The position numbers and the translations under genes were made by a program. A stretch of 64,000 nt of DNA from Ellagibacter isourolithinifaciens. Its GTDB lineage: Bacteria; Actinomycetota; Coriobacteriia; Coriobacteriales; Eggerthellaceae. This document shows positions 8,378 through 16,979 of the stretch, one piece after another. A model generated the notes under the pieces. That model saw only the letters and a list, made by a program, of their open reading frames with translations. It was not told where the DNA came from and did no database searches. Where the stretch lies: assembly GCF_008831035.1 (NCBI RefSeq), contig NZ_WAJR01000002.1, forward strand, positions 142,688-206,687, in the 5' to 3' direction. How positions within the stretch are numbered: position 1 is the first letter of the stretch; the number at the start of each line of letters is the position of its first letter.

Positions 8378-9247
8378 TCAATGGGCCCCGCATGCAATCA
8401 GGCAGTACCGCAGGCATAGCCCGCCGAACAAGCATACAAAATCGGATACGGGTATGGTGCGGCATTCCTTGTGCGTTGCCGAGTAGGTTTCAAGTGCGAG
8501 GGGCGCCACGATTCCTGCGCCCATTACGCCAACGAGTGCTATGGCCAGCATATTGGGTTCCATCAAAAGATTGACGGACGCGTTTGCCGAGGGGTTGCCA
8601 AATGCCGCAAAGGAAAAGATGGCCAGAAAGACAGTTTCTGCAATAAGGCAGGCTATATGGCAAAGTTGAAGCGGCTTGGTCGCGCGCAATAGAAGAGACT
8701 GCCCTTGCGTGACCCAGTCAATTAAAAGCACTACGGATACGCCTGACGAAAGAGATGAAAGAACGAATAGGGCGATAATTGACCAATGATTCCAGAAAGG
8801 TATGCCGCCTTGGAACAGGAATACTCCCGTATAGGCCATTGTCGCCAGGGCCCCTACGCAACAGAGTATCTCGACGGTGCCTCGTGCGCGTCCGTGAAGC
8901 GAAAGGGGGCCTTGCGAGAGCGATACGAGAGACAGCAAAGTTGCCACAAGCGTTTCAATGGCAAGCGTGTAGGCACCGAAGGTGATGACAGTGGGATGAG
9001 GACGGAGAAACACCAATAACGCGCGTCCGGGATTCCCCAGATCCCACAGCAGGCAAACCATGGCGAACACGAGCAAGACGACGCCTGCAATATACACACG
9101 CCGTCGCAACGCTTCGAATGCGGTCTGCAAACGAGAGGGGCGCTGTGCTCGCCGAAAGAGGAGACTCCACGCAGAGATGACGAAAAGCGCACCTGCAGCC
9201 GTGCCACCTAGAAATAAATATGCTATGACCAATGAACCGTAGAGCAT
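8378..9247 (-). CDS. NrfD/PsrC-like membrane subunit (orphan)
   Basis: Integral membrane protein of 289 residues with about eight hydrophobic segments. It resembles NrfD/PsrC quinone-interacting subunits of respiratory molybdoenzymes and polysulfide reductases (start MLYGSLVIAYLFLGGTAAGALFV, then LLWDLGNPGRALLVFLRPHPTVITFGAYTL). No iron-sulfur or catalytic partner is next to it on the same strand. It lies divergent from the DMSO-reductase-like operon, which carries its own DmsC-type anchor. It may be an alternative anchor for that enzyme or a leftover of another complex. It is upstream of the GntR/slipin pair on the same strand with a 66-base gap. Confidence 0.8.
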   Translation of the reverse strand: MLYGSLVIAYLFLGGTAAGALFVISAWSLLFRRAQRPSRLQTAFEALRRRVYIAGVVLLVFAMVCLLWDLGNPGRALLVFLRPHPTVITFGAYTLAIETLVATLLSLVSLSQGPLSLHGRARGTVEILCCVGALATMAYTGVFLFQGGIPFWNHWSIIALFVLSSLSSGVSVVLLIDWVTQGQSLLLRATKPLQLCHIACLIAETVFLAIFSFAAFGNPSANASVNLLMEPNMLAIALVGVMGAGIVAPLALETYSATHKECRTIPVSDFVCLFGGLCLRYCLIACGAH

Positions 9248-9312
9248 GTCCTCGTCTGTTCTCTTCGACCATCGTTATTATCCCACGAAATGATGCAATA
9301 GGGAAATACCTA

Positions 9313-9341
9313 TTGACTGATGCAGTGAATCGCAATACTAT
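9313..9341 (+). promoter_or_regulatory. Candidate promoter of the respiratory operon
   Basis: TTGACT (9313-9318) and TACTAT (9336-9341) are separated by 17 bases. They lie in the 280-base divergent region, about 185 bases before the first gene. The long leader holds no element that I recognise. Confidence 0.5.
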
Positions 9342-9526
9342 GACACCAACGAATGGATACGGCTTATTCTGTCGGCCGCGGAGGGGTGCCGTAATTCCAT
9401 CCGAGGGGTGTATCTCGCGAAAAAGGCGAGCGCTCAAAATCTATTGGGGGTCAGTCCGGAGGGGAACGGCGTAGCGCGCGATCGCTTACCTATCTTCGGC
9501 ACCGAGGCTGATAGCGAGGTGTTGCA

Positions 9527-10285
9527 ATGATTTCTGAGTTTCCGTTGTTTCTGTTTACGACATTGGCCGGTGTAGCTGCCGGCGCGTATGTGGTGAGTGT
9601 TGCTTTTCCAGTGGGCAAAGACGCTAAGAAGACGTGGCTGTTCCCGCTGGTGTGCTTGGTGCTTTTGGCTGTGGGTCTGGCGGGCCTGCCGTTGCACCTG
9701 GGTCGTCCCGAGCGTTTGTTCGTCGCGCTCTCGCAGCCTGGCGCCATGATTGCTCAGGAGGCGTACTGGTCGATCGCCCTGGGCGTTATTCTGCTGATCG
9801 ATCTGGTGATTTCCAAGACGAAGGGATCTTCTCCCCGTGGGCTGCGCATCGTGGGTGGTATTGCCGCATTGGGTCTTATGTTCGTGATGTCTAATGCGTA
9901 TTTCGTATCCATTGGCGTGTCTGCATGGGCGTCGTGGCAGACGTTCCTGCTGTTTATCCTTGGTGATTTGGCCATGGGTGCTGCGTTGCTTGCTCTTCTC
10001 GAGTCCGACCTGATGAAGAACGGCACGTATCTGACAGCTTCTGCCGTATTGAGCGTGCTCGCTGCTGTGGGCGTCGTGCTTGAAACTGTGCACTTCGCAA
10101 GCGTCGGTGCGAGCATGGTGCTTTTGATCATTGGTGCTGTAGTCGTGGCTGTTGCCGCCGTCCTGCAGTTCATGGCAAAGTCGGGCAAAATGTCTACCGC
10201 AACTGCCGCAAAGGTTGCGTTTGCCTGCGCGTTTGTCGGTATTGCCTTGGCTCGCTACGGTTTTTATGCCGCGTGCGCTCTGTAA
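9527..10285 (+). CDS. DmsC-like membrane anchor
   Basis: A 252-residue integral membrane protein with about eight segments, matching DmsC-type anchors that oxidise menaquinol and pass electrons to the DmsB-like ferredoxin. Visible features are the start MISEFPLFLFTTLAGVAAGAYVV and the loop PLHLGRPERLFVALSQPGAMIAQEAYWS, which corresponds to the conserved HLG.P.ra..AL....SWL pattern of the family. It is the first gene of a five-gene run, with 15 bases to the catalytic subunit. A GCGAGGTG lies before the ATG. Confidence 0.88.
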   Translation: MISEFPLFLFTTLAGVAAGAYVVSVAFPVGKDAKKTWLFPLVCLVLLAVGLAGLPLHLGRPERLFVALSQPGAMIAQEAYWSIALGVILLIDLVISKTKGSSPRGLRIVGGIAALGLMFVMSNAYFVSIGVSAWASWQTFLLFILGDLAMGAALLALLESDLMKNGTYLTASAVLSVLAAVGVVLETVHFASVGASMVLLIIGAVVVAVAAVLQFMAKSGKMSTATAAKVAFACAFVGIALARYGFYAACAL

Positions 10286-10300
10286 GGAAAGGGAGAAAAG

Positions 10301-12784
10301 ATGACTGATATTGCTTCCAGTAATTCCCGCGGCTTTTCCCGCCGTTCGTTTATCGCAGGAGCTGCAGCCCTCACCGCTGCTGGCGTTCTTTCTGGCTGCT
10401 CGTCAAACACTGGTGGTTTGGCGCCGCATACGGCGGATTCGTCGAAAGCTGGCACCGAAGAGATATTTTCTGGCTCATGCCGCTCGCAGTGCATCCAGGG
10501 TTGTTATTTGAACGTGCACGTGCGTGATGGGCAGATCGTGCGGACGACGGCCGGCCACATCGAAGAGGAGCCTTTTTACGAGCATATCTGCCCGAAGGGT
10601 CTGAGCCATCCTGCGCGCGTGTACAGTGCGGGTCGTTTGCAGTATCCCATGCGTCGCGTGGGCGAACGCGGTGCAGGCGAGTTCGAGCGCATCAGCTGGG
10701 ATGAGGCCATTCAGGAGATAACCGACAAATGGAAAGGTTATCGGGAAGAGTATGGTCCGGAGTCCATCGCGTTTTTCTTAGGGAGCGGAAACACTGCCGT
10801 TTTGGGCGGAGGAACTGCCGACGGATCGGTTATGCAACATCTTCAGACTGTTATGGGGGCTTGCAGTGTGCTTCCCGATCGCGATATCGCTTTCCAATCA
10901 GCTATGGTGAAAGTATTCGGCCCTGGATCTGCGTTTGTCAGCCCGCTCGAGTGGAACGGCGCGAACCATATTGTCATTTGGGGCTGCAATCCTGCCGTTT
11001 CCTGCAAACGCATGATGCATTTTTACCTCGATGCCAAGGATGCTGGCGCGCAGCTTACAACAATCGACATCCAGTACAACACGAATGCGGCAAAGTCCGA
11101 TTGGTTCGTTCCGGTGCATCCTGCTACCGATGGAGCGCTCGTGTTCGGCATACTGAGCGAGGTCCTGGCGCAAGGCTGGCAAGACACCGAATTTATGCGC
11201 GCCCATTCCGAAGCTCCGTTCCTTGTGAAAGAGGACAACACTTTCCTTCGTATGAGCGATTTGGGTGTTGCTCCTACTACGGGGAAAAATGCATATGGCA
11301 TGGAAGTGACCATCGACCCCGAAGTCGTATGGGATGAAGCGACGCAATCTGCGAAGTCCCATCTGGAAGCCGAAAAGCCGGCGCTCGAGAATGTTCCTGA
11401 AGAGGTCGAAGGCTTTAAGGTGCGTCTGGTGTGGGATATGGCTCTCGAGGCTATCGGCAAATGGACTCCCGAGAAGGCTTCTGAGGTTACGGGGGTGTCC
11501 GTCGAAGACATCAAACGCCTCGCTCGCATGTATGGTCAGGAAGGCCCAGTGCTTACCGGCATGAATCAAGGTCTGAACCACTACTTCAACGCTATCTATA
11601 CGTACGATCTCATCTTCTTGCTTATGGTCGTTACCGGCAACATTGGCAAGGAATCCGCTGGTCTCATCTCTGGAGGCGGGAGCTTCGGCATCAGCAACTC
11701 GAACGGCTGCATCAATCAGCCGAGCTCTAAGGGCGAAAAGCCTGCTGGACCTGGTCGAAATATCAACTGGACGGCACTGTACGGCATCATTCACGACCAA
11801 GAGCTGCTGGGCAAACCGTTCCCTCTGAAGAGCCTGTATTGTTCGTGTACTAACATTGTGTCGAACCAGACCGAGCAGAACGAAACCATCAAGTCGCTCA
11901 AGGAGGTTGAGTTCTTGGTTGTCGAGGAGATGACCATGAGCGATACGGCCTTGTACGCCGATATCCTGCTTCCTGCGTGCCATTGGTTCGAGTGCGAGGA
12001 CTTGCGCGTTCGCTCGTACAATATGCCCTATCTGGTGTACAACGATAAAGCGACTGAGCCTTTATATGAAAGCAAGTCCGACTTCGAGATCTACAAGATG
12101 ATTGGTTCGGCGATGGGCTTCGAGGACTTCTTCGACTTCTCTGAAAAGGACTACATCTCTTTGTGGCTCAACAGTCCCGTGGCGAAAAAGGAAGGCATCA
12201 CGTACGATTCTCTGCGTGAAACGAAGATTGCTCGCAACCATCAGCTCAAGGAGAATCCCTTCATGGGCGGCAAGTTCTTCCATCAGAGCGGCCGTGCGAA
12301 AATGTGGACGGAAAAGGTCGTTCCTGAATATAACTTGGGCCAGGAAATCGACGAAAGCAAGGAGCATCTGCTTTTCTATTGGGAGCCTGCGCGAGAGGCA
12401 AACTTGGAGGCGCCAATCCGCGAAAAGTATCCCTTCTCGGTCCTCGGCGAGCATATGCGTACACGCAACCATACGCAATGGTGGGACGTGGACTACATGA
12501 AGGAATACGAACGGCAGCCTATTGCCCGCTTTAACCCCGATGATGCAAAGGAGCTGGGGATATCCGAGGGTGATACCGTGCGTCTTTACAATGACCGCGG
12601 TTCGGTAACGTTGCTTGCCACTATCAATTCCGGCCAGGCGCCAAAGACCATCAACTGCCCTCGCAGCTTCCTTACCCGTGAGCATATCGATGGCGACTTC
12701 GCCACTATTTCGTTTAACGACTACAACCAAGTAACACGCAATCAGTGCTACTTCGACCAGGCTGTGGCCGTCGAGAAGCTGTAG
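10301..12784 (+). CDS. Tat-exported molybdopterin oxidoreductase (DmsA-like)
   Basis: Catalytic subunit of a DMSO-reductase-family enzyme, 827 residues. The N-terminus has a twin-arginine signal (SRRSF, 13-17) followed by LSGC at 30-33, so it may be a Tat-exported lipoprotein. A [4Fe-4S] site is formed by Cys60, Cys64, Cys68 and Cys97 (C-x3-C-x3-C-x28-C). Bis-MGD-binding blocks (GCNPAVSCKRMM and others) and a C-terminal dinucleotide-binding domain follow. At the place where DmsA has the serine molybdenum ligand, this protein reads LPDRDIAFQS, so the ligand may be Asp; this alignment is by eye. The substrate is unknown. It sits in an operon with anchor, ferredoxin, chaperone and heme protein. 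Confidence 0.92.
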   Translation: MTDIASSNSRGFSRRSFIAGAAALTAAGVLSGCSSNTGGLAPHTADSSKAGTEEIFSGSCRSQCIQGCYLNVHVRDGQIVRTTAGHIEEEPFYEHICPKGLSHPARVYSAGRLQYPMRRVGERGAGEFERISWDEAIQEITDKWKGYREEYGPESIAFFLGSGNTAVLGGGTADGSVMQHLQTVMGACSVLPDRDIAFQSAMVKVFGPGSAFVSPLEWNGANHIVIWGCNPAVSCKRMMHFYLDAKDAGAQLTTIDIQYNTNAAKSDWFVPVHPATDGALVFGILSEVLAQGWQDTEFMRAHSEAPFLVKEDNTFLRMSDLGVAPTTGKNAYGMEVTIDPEVVWDEATQSAKSHLEAEKPALENVPEEVEGFKVRLVWDMALEAIGKWTPEKASEVTGVSVEDIKRLARMYGQEGPVLTGMNQGLNHYFNAIYTYDLIFLLMVVTGNIGKESAGLISGGGSFGISNSNGCINQPSSKGEKPAGPGRNINWTALYGIIHDQELLGKPFPLKSLYCSCTNIVSNQTEQNETIKSLKEVEFLVVEEMTMSDTALYADILLPACHWFECEDLRVRSYNMPYLVYNDKATEPLYESKSDFEIYKMIGSAMGFEDFFDFSEKDYISLWLNSPVAKKEGITYDSLRETKIARNHQLKENPFMGGKFFHQSGRAKMWTEKVVPEYNLGQEIDESKEHLLFYWEPAREANLEAPIREKYPFSVLGEHMRTRNHTQWWDVDYMKEYERQPIARFNPDDAKELGISEGDTVRLYNDRGSVTLLATINSGQAPKTINCPRSFLTREHIDGDFATISFNDYNQVTRNQCYFDQAVAVEKL

Positions 12785-12797
12785 GAGGATTGATATT

Positions 12798-13463
12798 ATG
12801 ACTCGATACGGAATGGCTATCGACCTTGAGCGTTGCGTTGGTTGCCAGGCGTGCGCCACGGCATGTAAAATCGCGAATAATCTGCCTAAGAACATTACTT
12901 ACAACACGGTATATACGAAAACGAGCACCGATCCAGATGATTTTGGCACGGCGGTTGTGCACGGGGCCGTTGCTAACGACAACGCATTCGGCGAATTCCC
13001 GAATTGCGTGCTGGAATTCCTTCCGGTGCAGTGCCAGCATTGCGAGAACCCTCCTTGTCTGAGGGTGTGCCCGACGGGTGCGACGAAGAAGCGCGACGAT
13101 GGGATCGTATATGTGGACTCGTCGCTGTGCATCGGTTGCCGTTCGTGCATGATGGCGTGCCCCTACGATAATGTCCGTTCGATGAACGAGGGGGAGCCCG
13201 AGTACTATCTCGATGTCGTGGTGGGAGAGGCCGATGCCCCTATTCACGAGGCAGGCACGGTGGAGAAGTGCACGTTCTGCCACAATTTGATCGACAGGGG
13301 AGAGGTTCCGGCTTGCATGCAGCTGTGCATGGGCCGTGCGCGGTATTGGGGTGATTTGGACGATCCGGAGTCGGAGGTTTCAAAAGCTATCGAGGGGCGC
13401 AACTATTACAAGCTGCGCGAATCGGTAGGGACTGGCCCTAACGTGTTTTACCTGACCAAGTAA
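12798..13463 (+). CDS. DmsB-like four-cluster ferredoxin subunit
   Basis: Electron-transfer subunit of 221 residues linking the membrane anchor to the catalytic subunit. Four [4Fe-4S] cysteine groups are visible in the usual order: CVGCQACATACK near the N-terminus, CQHCENPPCLRVCP, CIGCRSCMMACPYD, and CTFCHNL with CMQLC. There is no signal peptide, consistent with piggyback export with the Tat-bearing partner. The gap to the catalytic gene is 13 bases and holds a TAGGAGGAT ribosome site. Confidence 0.95.
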   Translation: MTRYGMAIDLERCVGCQACATACKIANNLPKNITYNTVYTKTSTDPDDFGTAVVHGAVANDNAFGEFPNCVLEFLPVQCQHCENPPCLRVCPTGATKKRDDGIVYVDSSLCIGCRSCMMACPYDNVRSMNEGEPEYYLDVVVGEADAPIHEAGTVEKCTFCHNLIDRGEVPACMQLCMGRARYWGDLDDPESEVSKAIEGRNYYKLRESVGTGPNVFYLTK

Positions 13464-13526
13464 CTGTGTTATTCGAGCCGTCGTTTCCCGCAGGATGCGG
13501 CGGCTCTGAACCGAACGGAGCGATTC

Positions 13527-14273
13527 ATGAGCGAAAGCGTTGATCGAAAACTGCACAGAGCCGTGGGTCTGTCCGATCTCGCAGCGCTTTTGGCGGCCGG
13601 CTTCTCTTTCCCGAATGAGCAGATTGCTCAGGCGCTTTCCGATGGGCGGTTTCTCGCCGATTGGCGCGCGAGCATGATTGATGCTTGCGGGGAAGAATCG
13701 GAGGGGGATGCGGACCTGGCGAGTCATTGCGCTGAGGCGTTTGCGGGAGTCGAGCAGGGGCCTCTTCGCCGCGAGTACAGCCGATTGTTTTTAGCGCCAG
13801 GCGTCGACGTGCTGGTCTGGCCTTATGAAAGCCCCTTCGTGCACCGCATGATGGGCGCTGAGGGCGATCCGTCGTTGTTCCGAACCCGAATCGCTATGGA
13901 TGTCGAGCGCCGCATGGCCGAATCAGGTGTGACCACGGTCGATTTGCGTCGTGAGCCTGTTGACAGCATTTTTCACGAATTGGAGTTTTTGGCGCATTTG
14001 CATGCTTGCGTGGCGGAAGCTGTGCGGGTCGAAGATGCCGCTGCCGAAGCAGAGTGGCGGGATCGCTTAGATTCTTTTGCCCGTAACCATTTTTTGAAAT
14101 GGTGTCCTCGTTTCATGTCTGAAGTAAGGAGTCTTAGCCAGTTGGCTGCATATCGGGCTTTGTCCGATATGGGCAAGCGGTACATGTGCGAATTGGCTGC
14201 CGAAGTGGGCCTCGAAGCGAGTCTTGCATTGGAAGGCGCTGGGGACGAAACCGTTTCTCCGCGTACTTCCTGA
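13527..14273 (+). CDS. TorD/DmsD-family molybdoenzyme chaperone
   Basis: Cytoplasmic all-helical chaperone (248 residues) expected to bind the Tat signal of the catalytic subunit and hold it until cofactor insertion. TorD-like features are REYSRLFLAPG followed by WPYESPFV, and EPVDSIFHELEFLAHL, which is close to the conserved E..D...EL.FM..L. It is encoded fourth in the operon, directly after the ferredoxin gene, which supports a dedicated role. Confidence 0.88.
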   Translation: MSESVDRKLHRAVGLSDLAALLAAGFSFPNEQIAQALSDGRFLADWRASMIDACGEESEGDADLASHCAEAFAGVEQGPLRREYSRLFLAPGVDVLVWPYESPFVHRMMGAEGDPSLFRTRIAMDVERRMAESGVTTVDLRREPVDSIFHELEFLAHLHACVAEAVRVEDAAAEAEWRDRLDSFARNHFLKWCPRFMSEVRSLSQLAAYRALSDMGKRYMCELAAEVGLEASLALEGAGDETVSPRTS

Positions 14274-14284
14274 AAGGCAGTTTC

Positions 14285-14974
14285 ATGACATTCTTGATCG
14301 TGCTCATATGCGTTGTAGTTGCGGTACTTTTGCTGAAGCCTGCCATTAAGAAGGCACCGGCAATCTGGTATGCTGCTGCGATTGCGCTGGCGCTGCTCTA
14401 TATAGGGGTATTGCAGGGTTTGCTACCTCTGCCAGCGCCCGTGCGCAATGTGCTGTTCTTGCTATTGCAGAAAGGCACGTTGGCGGTTGCCCTGTTTACT
14501 GTGGTGATGTTTGTCGGGGTCTTTCCGCGTGATTCGAAGCCACGCAAATACCTGTCTCCCGTACGGGCGGAGCTTTCCATTATCGCGTGCATGCTGATAG
14601 TAGGGCATATTCTCGCATATTGTCTGACCTATGTACCGCGCGTGTTGGGCGCGGGTGTGATCACCCCGTTCGTTTCTGTGGGCTTGGGCGTAGCGTTGGC
14701 CGTCACCGTGCTTCTGATTGTTTTGGGAGCCACGTCGTTTAACAACGTGAAGGCTCGCATGAGCTCGCAAACGTGGTTTCGTGTGCAGAAATGGTCATAT
14801 GTGTTTTTCGGCCTGACCTATGTGCACGTGCTTGCAATGCTTTTGCCGAGCGCTCTCTCTGGCGGCATGACGGCTGCGCAGAGCGTCGTGGCATACACCG
14901 TTGTGTTCGGTGCGTACGCAGTGCTTCGCATTGTTCGCGCCATACTGGATCGAAAGCGCGGAGATCTTTTCTAG
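14285..14974 (+). CDS. Ferric-reductase-like heme membrane protein
   Basis: A 229-residue membrane protein with about six hydrophobic segments, resembling the ferric reductase/YedZ (MsrQ) heme b fold: FPRDSKPRKYLSPVRAELSIIACMLIVGHI, and later VQKWSYVFFGLTYVHVL with paired histidine positions. The ATG at 14285 is chosen because it follows GAAAGGCAG and leaves 11 bases after the chaperone gene; the frame is open further upstream. It is the last gene of the respiratory operon. It may give a second quinone-linked or heme electron route to the molybdoenzyme; this is inference. Confidence 0.75.
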   Translation: MTFLIVLICVVVAVLLLKPAIKKAPAIWYAAAIALALLYIGVLQGLLPLPAPVRNVLFLLLQKGTLAVALFTVVMFVGVFPRDSKPRKYLSPVRAELSIIACMLIVGHILAYCLTYVPRVLGAGVITPFVSVGLGVALAVTVLLIVLGATSFNNVKARMSSQTWFRVQKWSYVFFGLTYVHVLAMLLPSALSGGMTAAQSVVAYTVVFGAYAVLRIVRAILDRKRGDLF

Positions 14975-14989
14975 ATTACTCTCTTCCAA

Positions 14990-15025
14990 CTCGGGGGGAG
15001 CGTTTCCCCTTCAGCTTCCCCCGAG
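14990..15025 (+). terminator. Terminator of the respiratory operon
   Basis: CTCGGGGGGAGC and GCTTCCCCCGAG pair over 12 positions around a 12-base loop, followed by a pyrimidine-rich stretch. Confidence 0.6.
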
Positions 15026-15041
15026 GCCCCTTCTTCTCTTT

Positions 15042-15070
15042 GCTGCTTCGCGGGGAAAGCAGCCGTTTTG
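15042..15070 (+). terminator. Second hairpin, GCTGCTT/AAGCAGC with T-run
   Basis: A 7-bp perfect stem followed by CGTTTTGTT. It stands between the respiratory operon and ung and probably backs up the preceding hairpin. Confidence 0.6.
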
Positions 15071-15138
15071 TTCGCTAAAATGAACGAGCGCAAAGCTGTA
15101 GGTTGAATCTGCGGGAAGACAACCGGTTGGAGGAGACG

Positions 15139-15963
15139 GTGGAAAAACAGGAATCGATTGATGCGTGGTTCGCGCTCGTTCCCGAGCAGGCGAAGGCGAC
15201 TGCTCGGCGATTGCTCTTAGAGGTTGACAATCTGCGAAGGGAAGAGATTATCTACCCGCCGCAAGGCGACATCTTAAACGCGCTTGCCTATGTAGCGCCT
15301 GAAGACGTCCGCGCCGTCATTCTGGGGCAGGATCCCTACCACGGCTCGGGGCAGGCGATGGGCTTGTCGTTCTCGGTACCCAAAGGGGAGAAGCTTCCGC
15401 CGAGCTTGCGCAATATCTATAAGGAAATGGCATCTGACCTGGGGTGCAGCATACCTGTGAGCGGTGATTTGTCCGCGTGGGCACAGCAAGGTGTGCTGCT
15501 TTTGAACACGACGCTCACCGTGCGGGAGCACGAGGCGAACTCTCACAGCAAGTTGGGCTGGCAAGTGGTCACGACGGCAATCGTCGAGGCGTGCATGCGC
15601 TTGCCTCAGCCGGTGGTCTTTTTGGCGTGGGGTCGCCCGGCTATCAAGCTGATCGAGAGCGCAAAGTCGCGCGCGGCGAAGGGCGCGTTCGAGGGTGGCG
15701 CTTGCGCTGGTGCTGCGGACTCTGGCGCCGATGACCACGCATCGAGCGGTACCGCCCCCGCTGTTGCCGACTCAAGCGGCTCTCTTGCGGGCGGCGCCCT
15801 TTCCTGCAAGTTCATCCTCAAAAGCACGCACCCCTCGCCACTTTCGGCATCGCGCGCGGCTGGCGATCTCCCCGCTTTCTTGGGCTCGCGTCCGTTCTCC
15901 CGCGCAAACGATTTGTTGAAGGAATGCGGGGTCGAGCTTATCGATTGGTCGCTTGCTGGCTGA
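15139..15963 (+). CDS. ung: Uracil-DNA glycosylase with low-complexity insertion
   Basis: Family 1 uracil-DNA glycosylase that removes uracil from DNA in base excision repair. The GTG at 15139 is preferred: GGAGGAG lies just before it, whereas a TTG at 15103 has no good site. In the 274-residue product the water-activating motif GQDPYHG is at 63-69 and the minor-groove/active-site loop HPSPLSASR at 231-239. Between AWGRPA.KLI and CKFILKSTHPSPLS an insertion of about 45 residues (174-221), rich in Ala, Gly, Ser and Asp, replaces the usual short turn. The gene converges on the esterase gene and their ends overlap by 26 bases. Confidence 0.95.
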   Translation: MEKQESIDAWFALVPEQAKATARRLLLEVDNLRREEIIYPPQGDILNALAYVAPEDVRAVILGQDPYHGSGQAMGLSFSVPKGEKLPPSLRNIYKEMASDLGCSIPVSGDLSAWAQQGVLLLNTTLTVREHEANSHSKLGWQVVTTAIVEACMRLPQPVVFLAWGRPAIKLIESAKSRAAKGAFEGGACAGAADSGADDHASSGTAPAVADSSGSLAGGALSCKFILKSTHPSPLSASRAAGDLPAFLGSRPFSRANDLLKECGVELIDWSLAG

Positions 15964-16969
15964 TCGCCCAGGTGATTCCGCGCGCCATGCGAAGCGCGGG
16001 TTCTTTAAAGTGGTTGCCGGGATTCGACTCGAATTGCGTCGGTACCCCCTTGCTGCGAAATGCGGCTACAACCTCGTCCGTTCCCGTTGCAACGTTGCGC
16101 AGAAGTCGGCTTGGGGTCTTCGCTTCCTTGCTGCCAAGCGAGAAATACGCGCAGTCGATTGGACAGGCGAGTGGCGACTCGGCGACAAAGTGCGCGAAAT
16201 CGGGATACCAAAGCGAGCCCGAAGCGCTTGCGATGCGGGAGAAGGCCGACGAGTTGAGTGCTGTCCAGGTGGCGAAAAGCCCTGCAAGCGAGTAGCCCGC
16301 GACGGTGCGGCAGATGCGGGGACTGTTGGGTTTGCCGCATTCCCGTTCGACCTGGGGAATGATTTCTTCTTCCAACAAGCGAAGCTGGTCTTGGGCGCGT
16401 CCCGCAAAGGGGACATCGTCGGCAAACAAGCCGGGGCATTTCCAAGGCGTAAGGTCGTCGTTCCAGCAGGCGGGCTTGATGGCGACGAGCGTGAACGGTG
16501 GGCAGTCGATGTGCTGGCATTCACTGAGGATGTCAAGGCCGTCGCCGTCGTAAACATGCAGGTAAACGATGTGACTGAGGCAGTTTCCGTCGTCGCCGAT
16601 ACGGTTGTCGCAGTCGATACCGTCGTTGCCGCAGCTGTCGCCGATGTGGCTGTCTCGCATGTTGCGGTTGGCGTCGCCGCCGCCGTCCTCTTCGCCGCCT
16701 TCGCCAGCGCGATTGCGCGCATTGCCCGAAGGTTGCGCAGGCCAAACGGTGACGCGCGCCCCTTGAACATCAAACGCGAACAGGGGCGTCGGGGTATATT
16801 CGGGACAGGCCGTTCCCACATTCGGGGTCGACGCCTCGCCATCTTTCACGGCAACCACTTTGGCCGAGGAGACGTTGGCGACAAGCGAAATAGAGCTCCC
16901 GCCCGCAAGCTCCCTTGCGCCCGCAGGATGATCTACGGGCGCAAGGGTGTCGTGTCTGCCTCGTCCCAT
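15938..16969 (-). CDS. Putative esterase (alpha/beta hydrolase, Fes/YbbA-like)
   Basis: A 343-residue hydrolase. The nucleophile elbow GYSLAG puts the catalytic Ser at 227, in the pattern typical of esterase-D/Fes-like putative esterases, and GNHF near residue 320 supplies the probable catalytic His. Residues about 81-130 are an unusual Gly/Asp/Asn-rich insertion near the N-terminus. There is no clear signal peptide. It lies 10 bases behind prfC on the same strand, so the two are probably co-transcribed, although no functional link is known. The substrate is unknown. Confidence 0.75.
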   Translation of the reverse strand: MGRGRHDTLAPVDHPAGARELAGGSSISLVANVSSAKVVAVKDGEASTPNVGTACPEYTPTPLFAFDVQGARVTVWPAQPSGNARNRAGEGGEEDGGGDANRNMRDSHIGDSCGNDGIDCDNRIGDDGNCLSHIVYLHVYDGDGLDILSECQHIDCPPFTLVAIKPACWNDDLTPWKCPGLFADDVPFAGRAQDQLRLLEEEIIPQVERECGKPNSPRICRTVAGYSLAGLFATWTALNSSAFSRIASASGSLWYPDFAHFVAESPLACPIDCAYFSLGSKEAKTPSRLLRNVATGTDEVVAAFRSKGVPTQFESNPGNHFKEPALRMARGITWAISQQATNR

Positions 16970-16979
16970 CGCCGCCCCC

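Noticed and set aside
9342..9526. Molybdenum-cofactor riboswitch in the leader of the respiratory operon
   Set aside because: I could not identify the conserved Moco aptamer elements; the leader remains unexplained.
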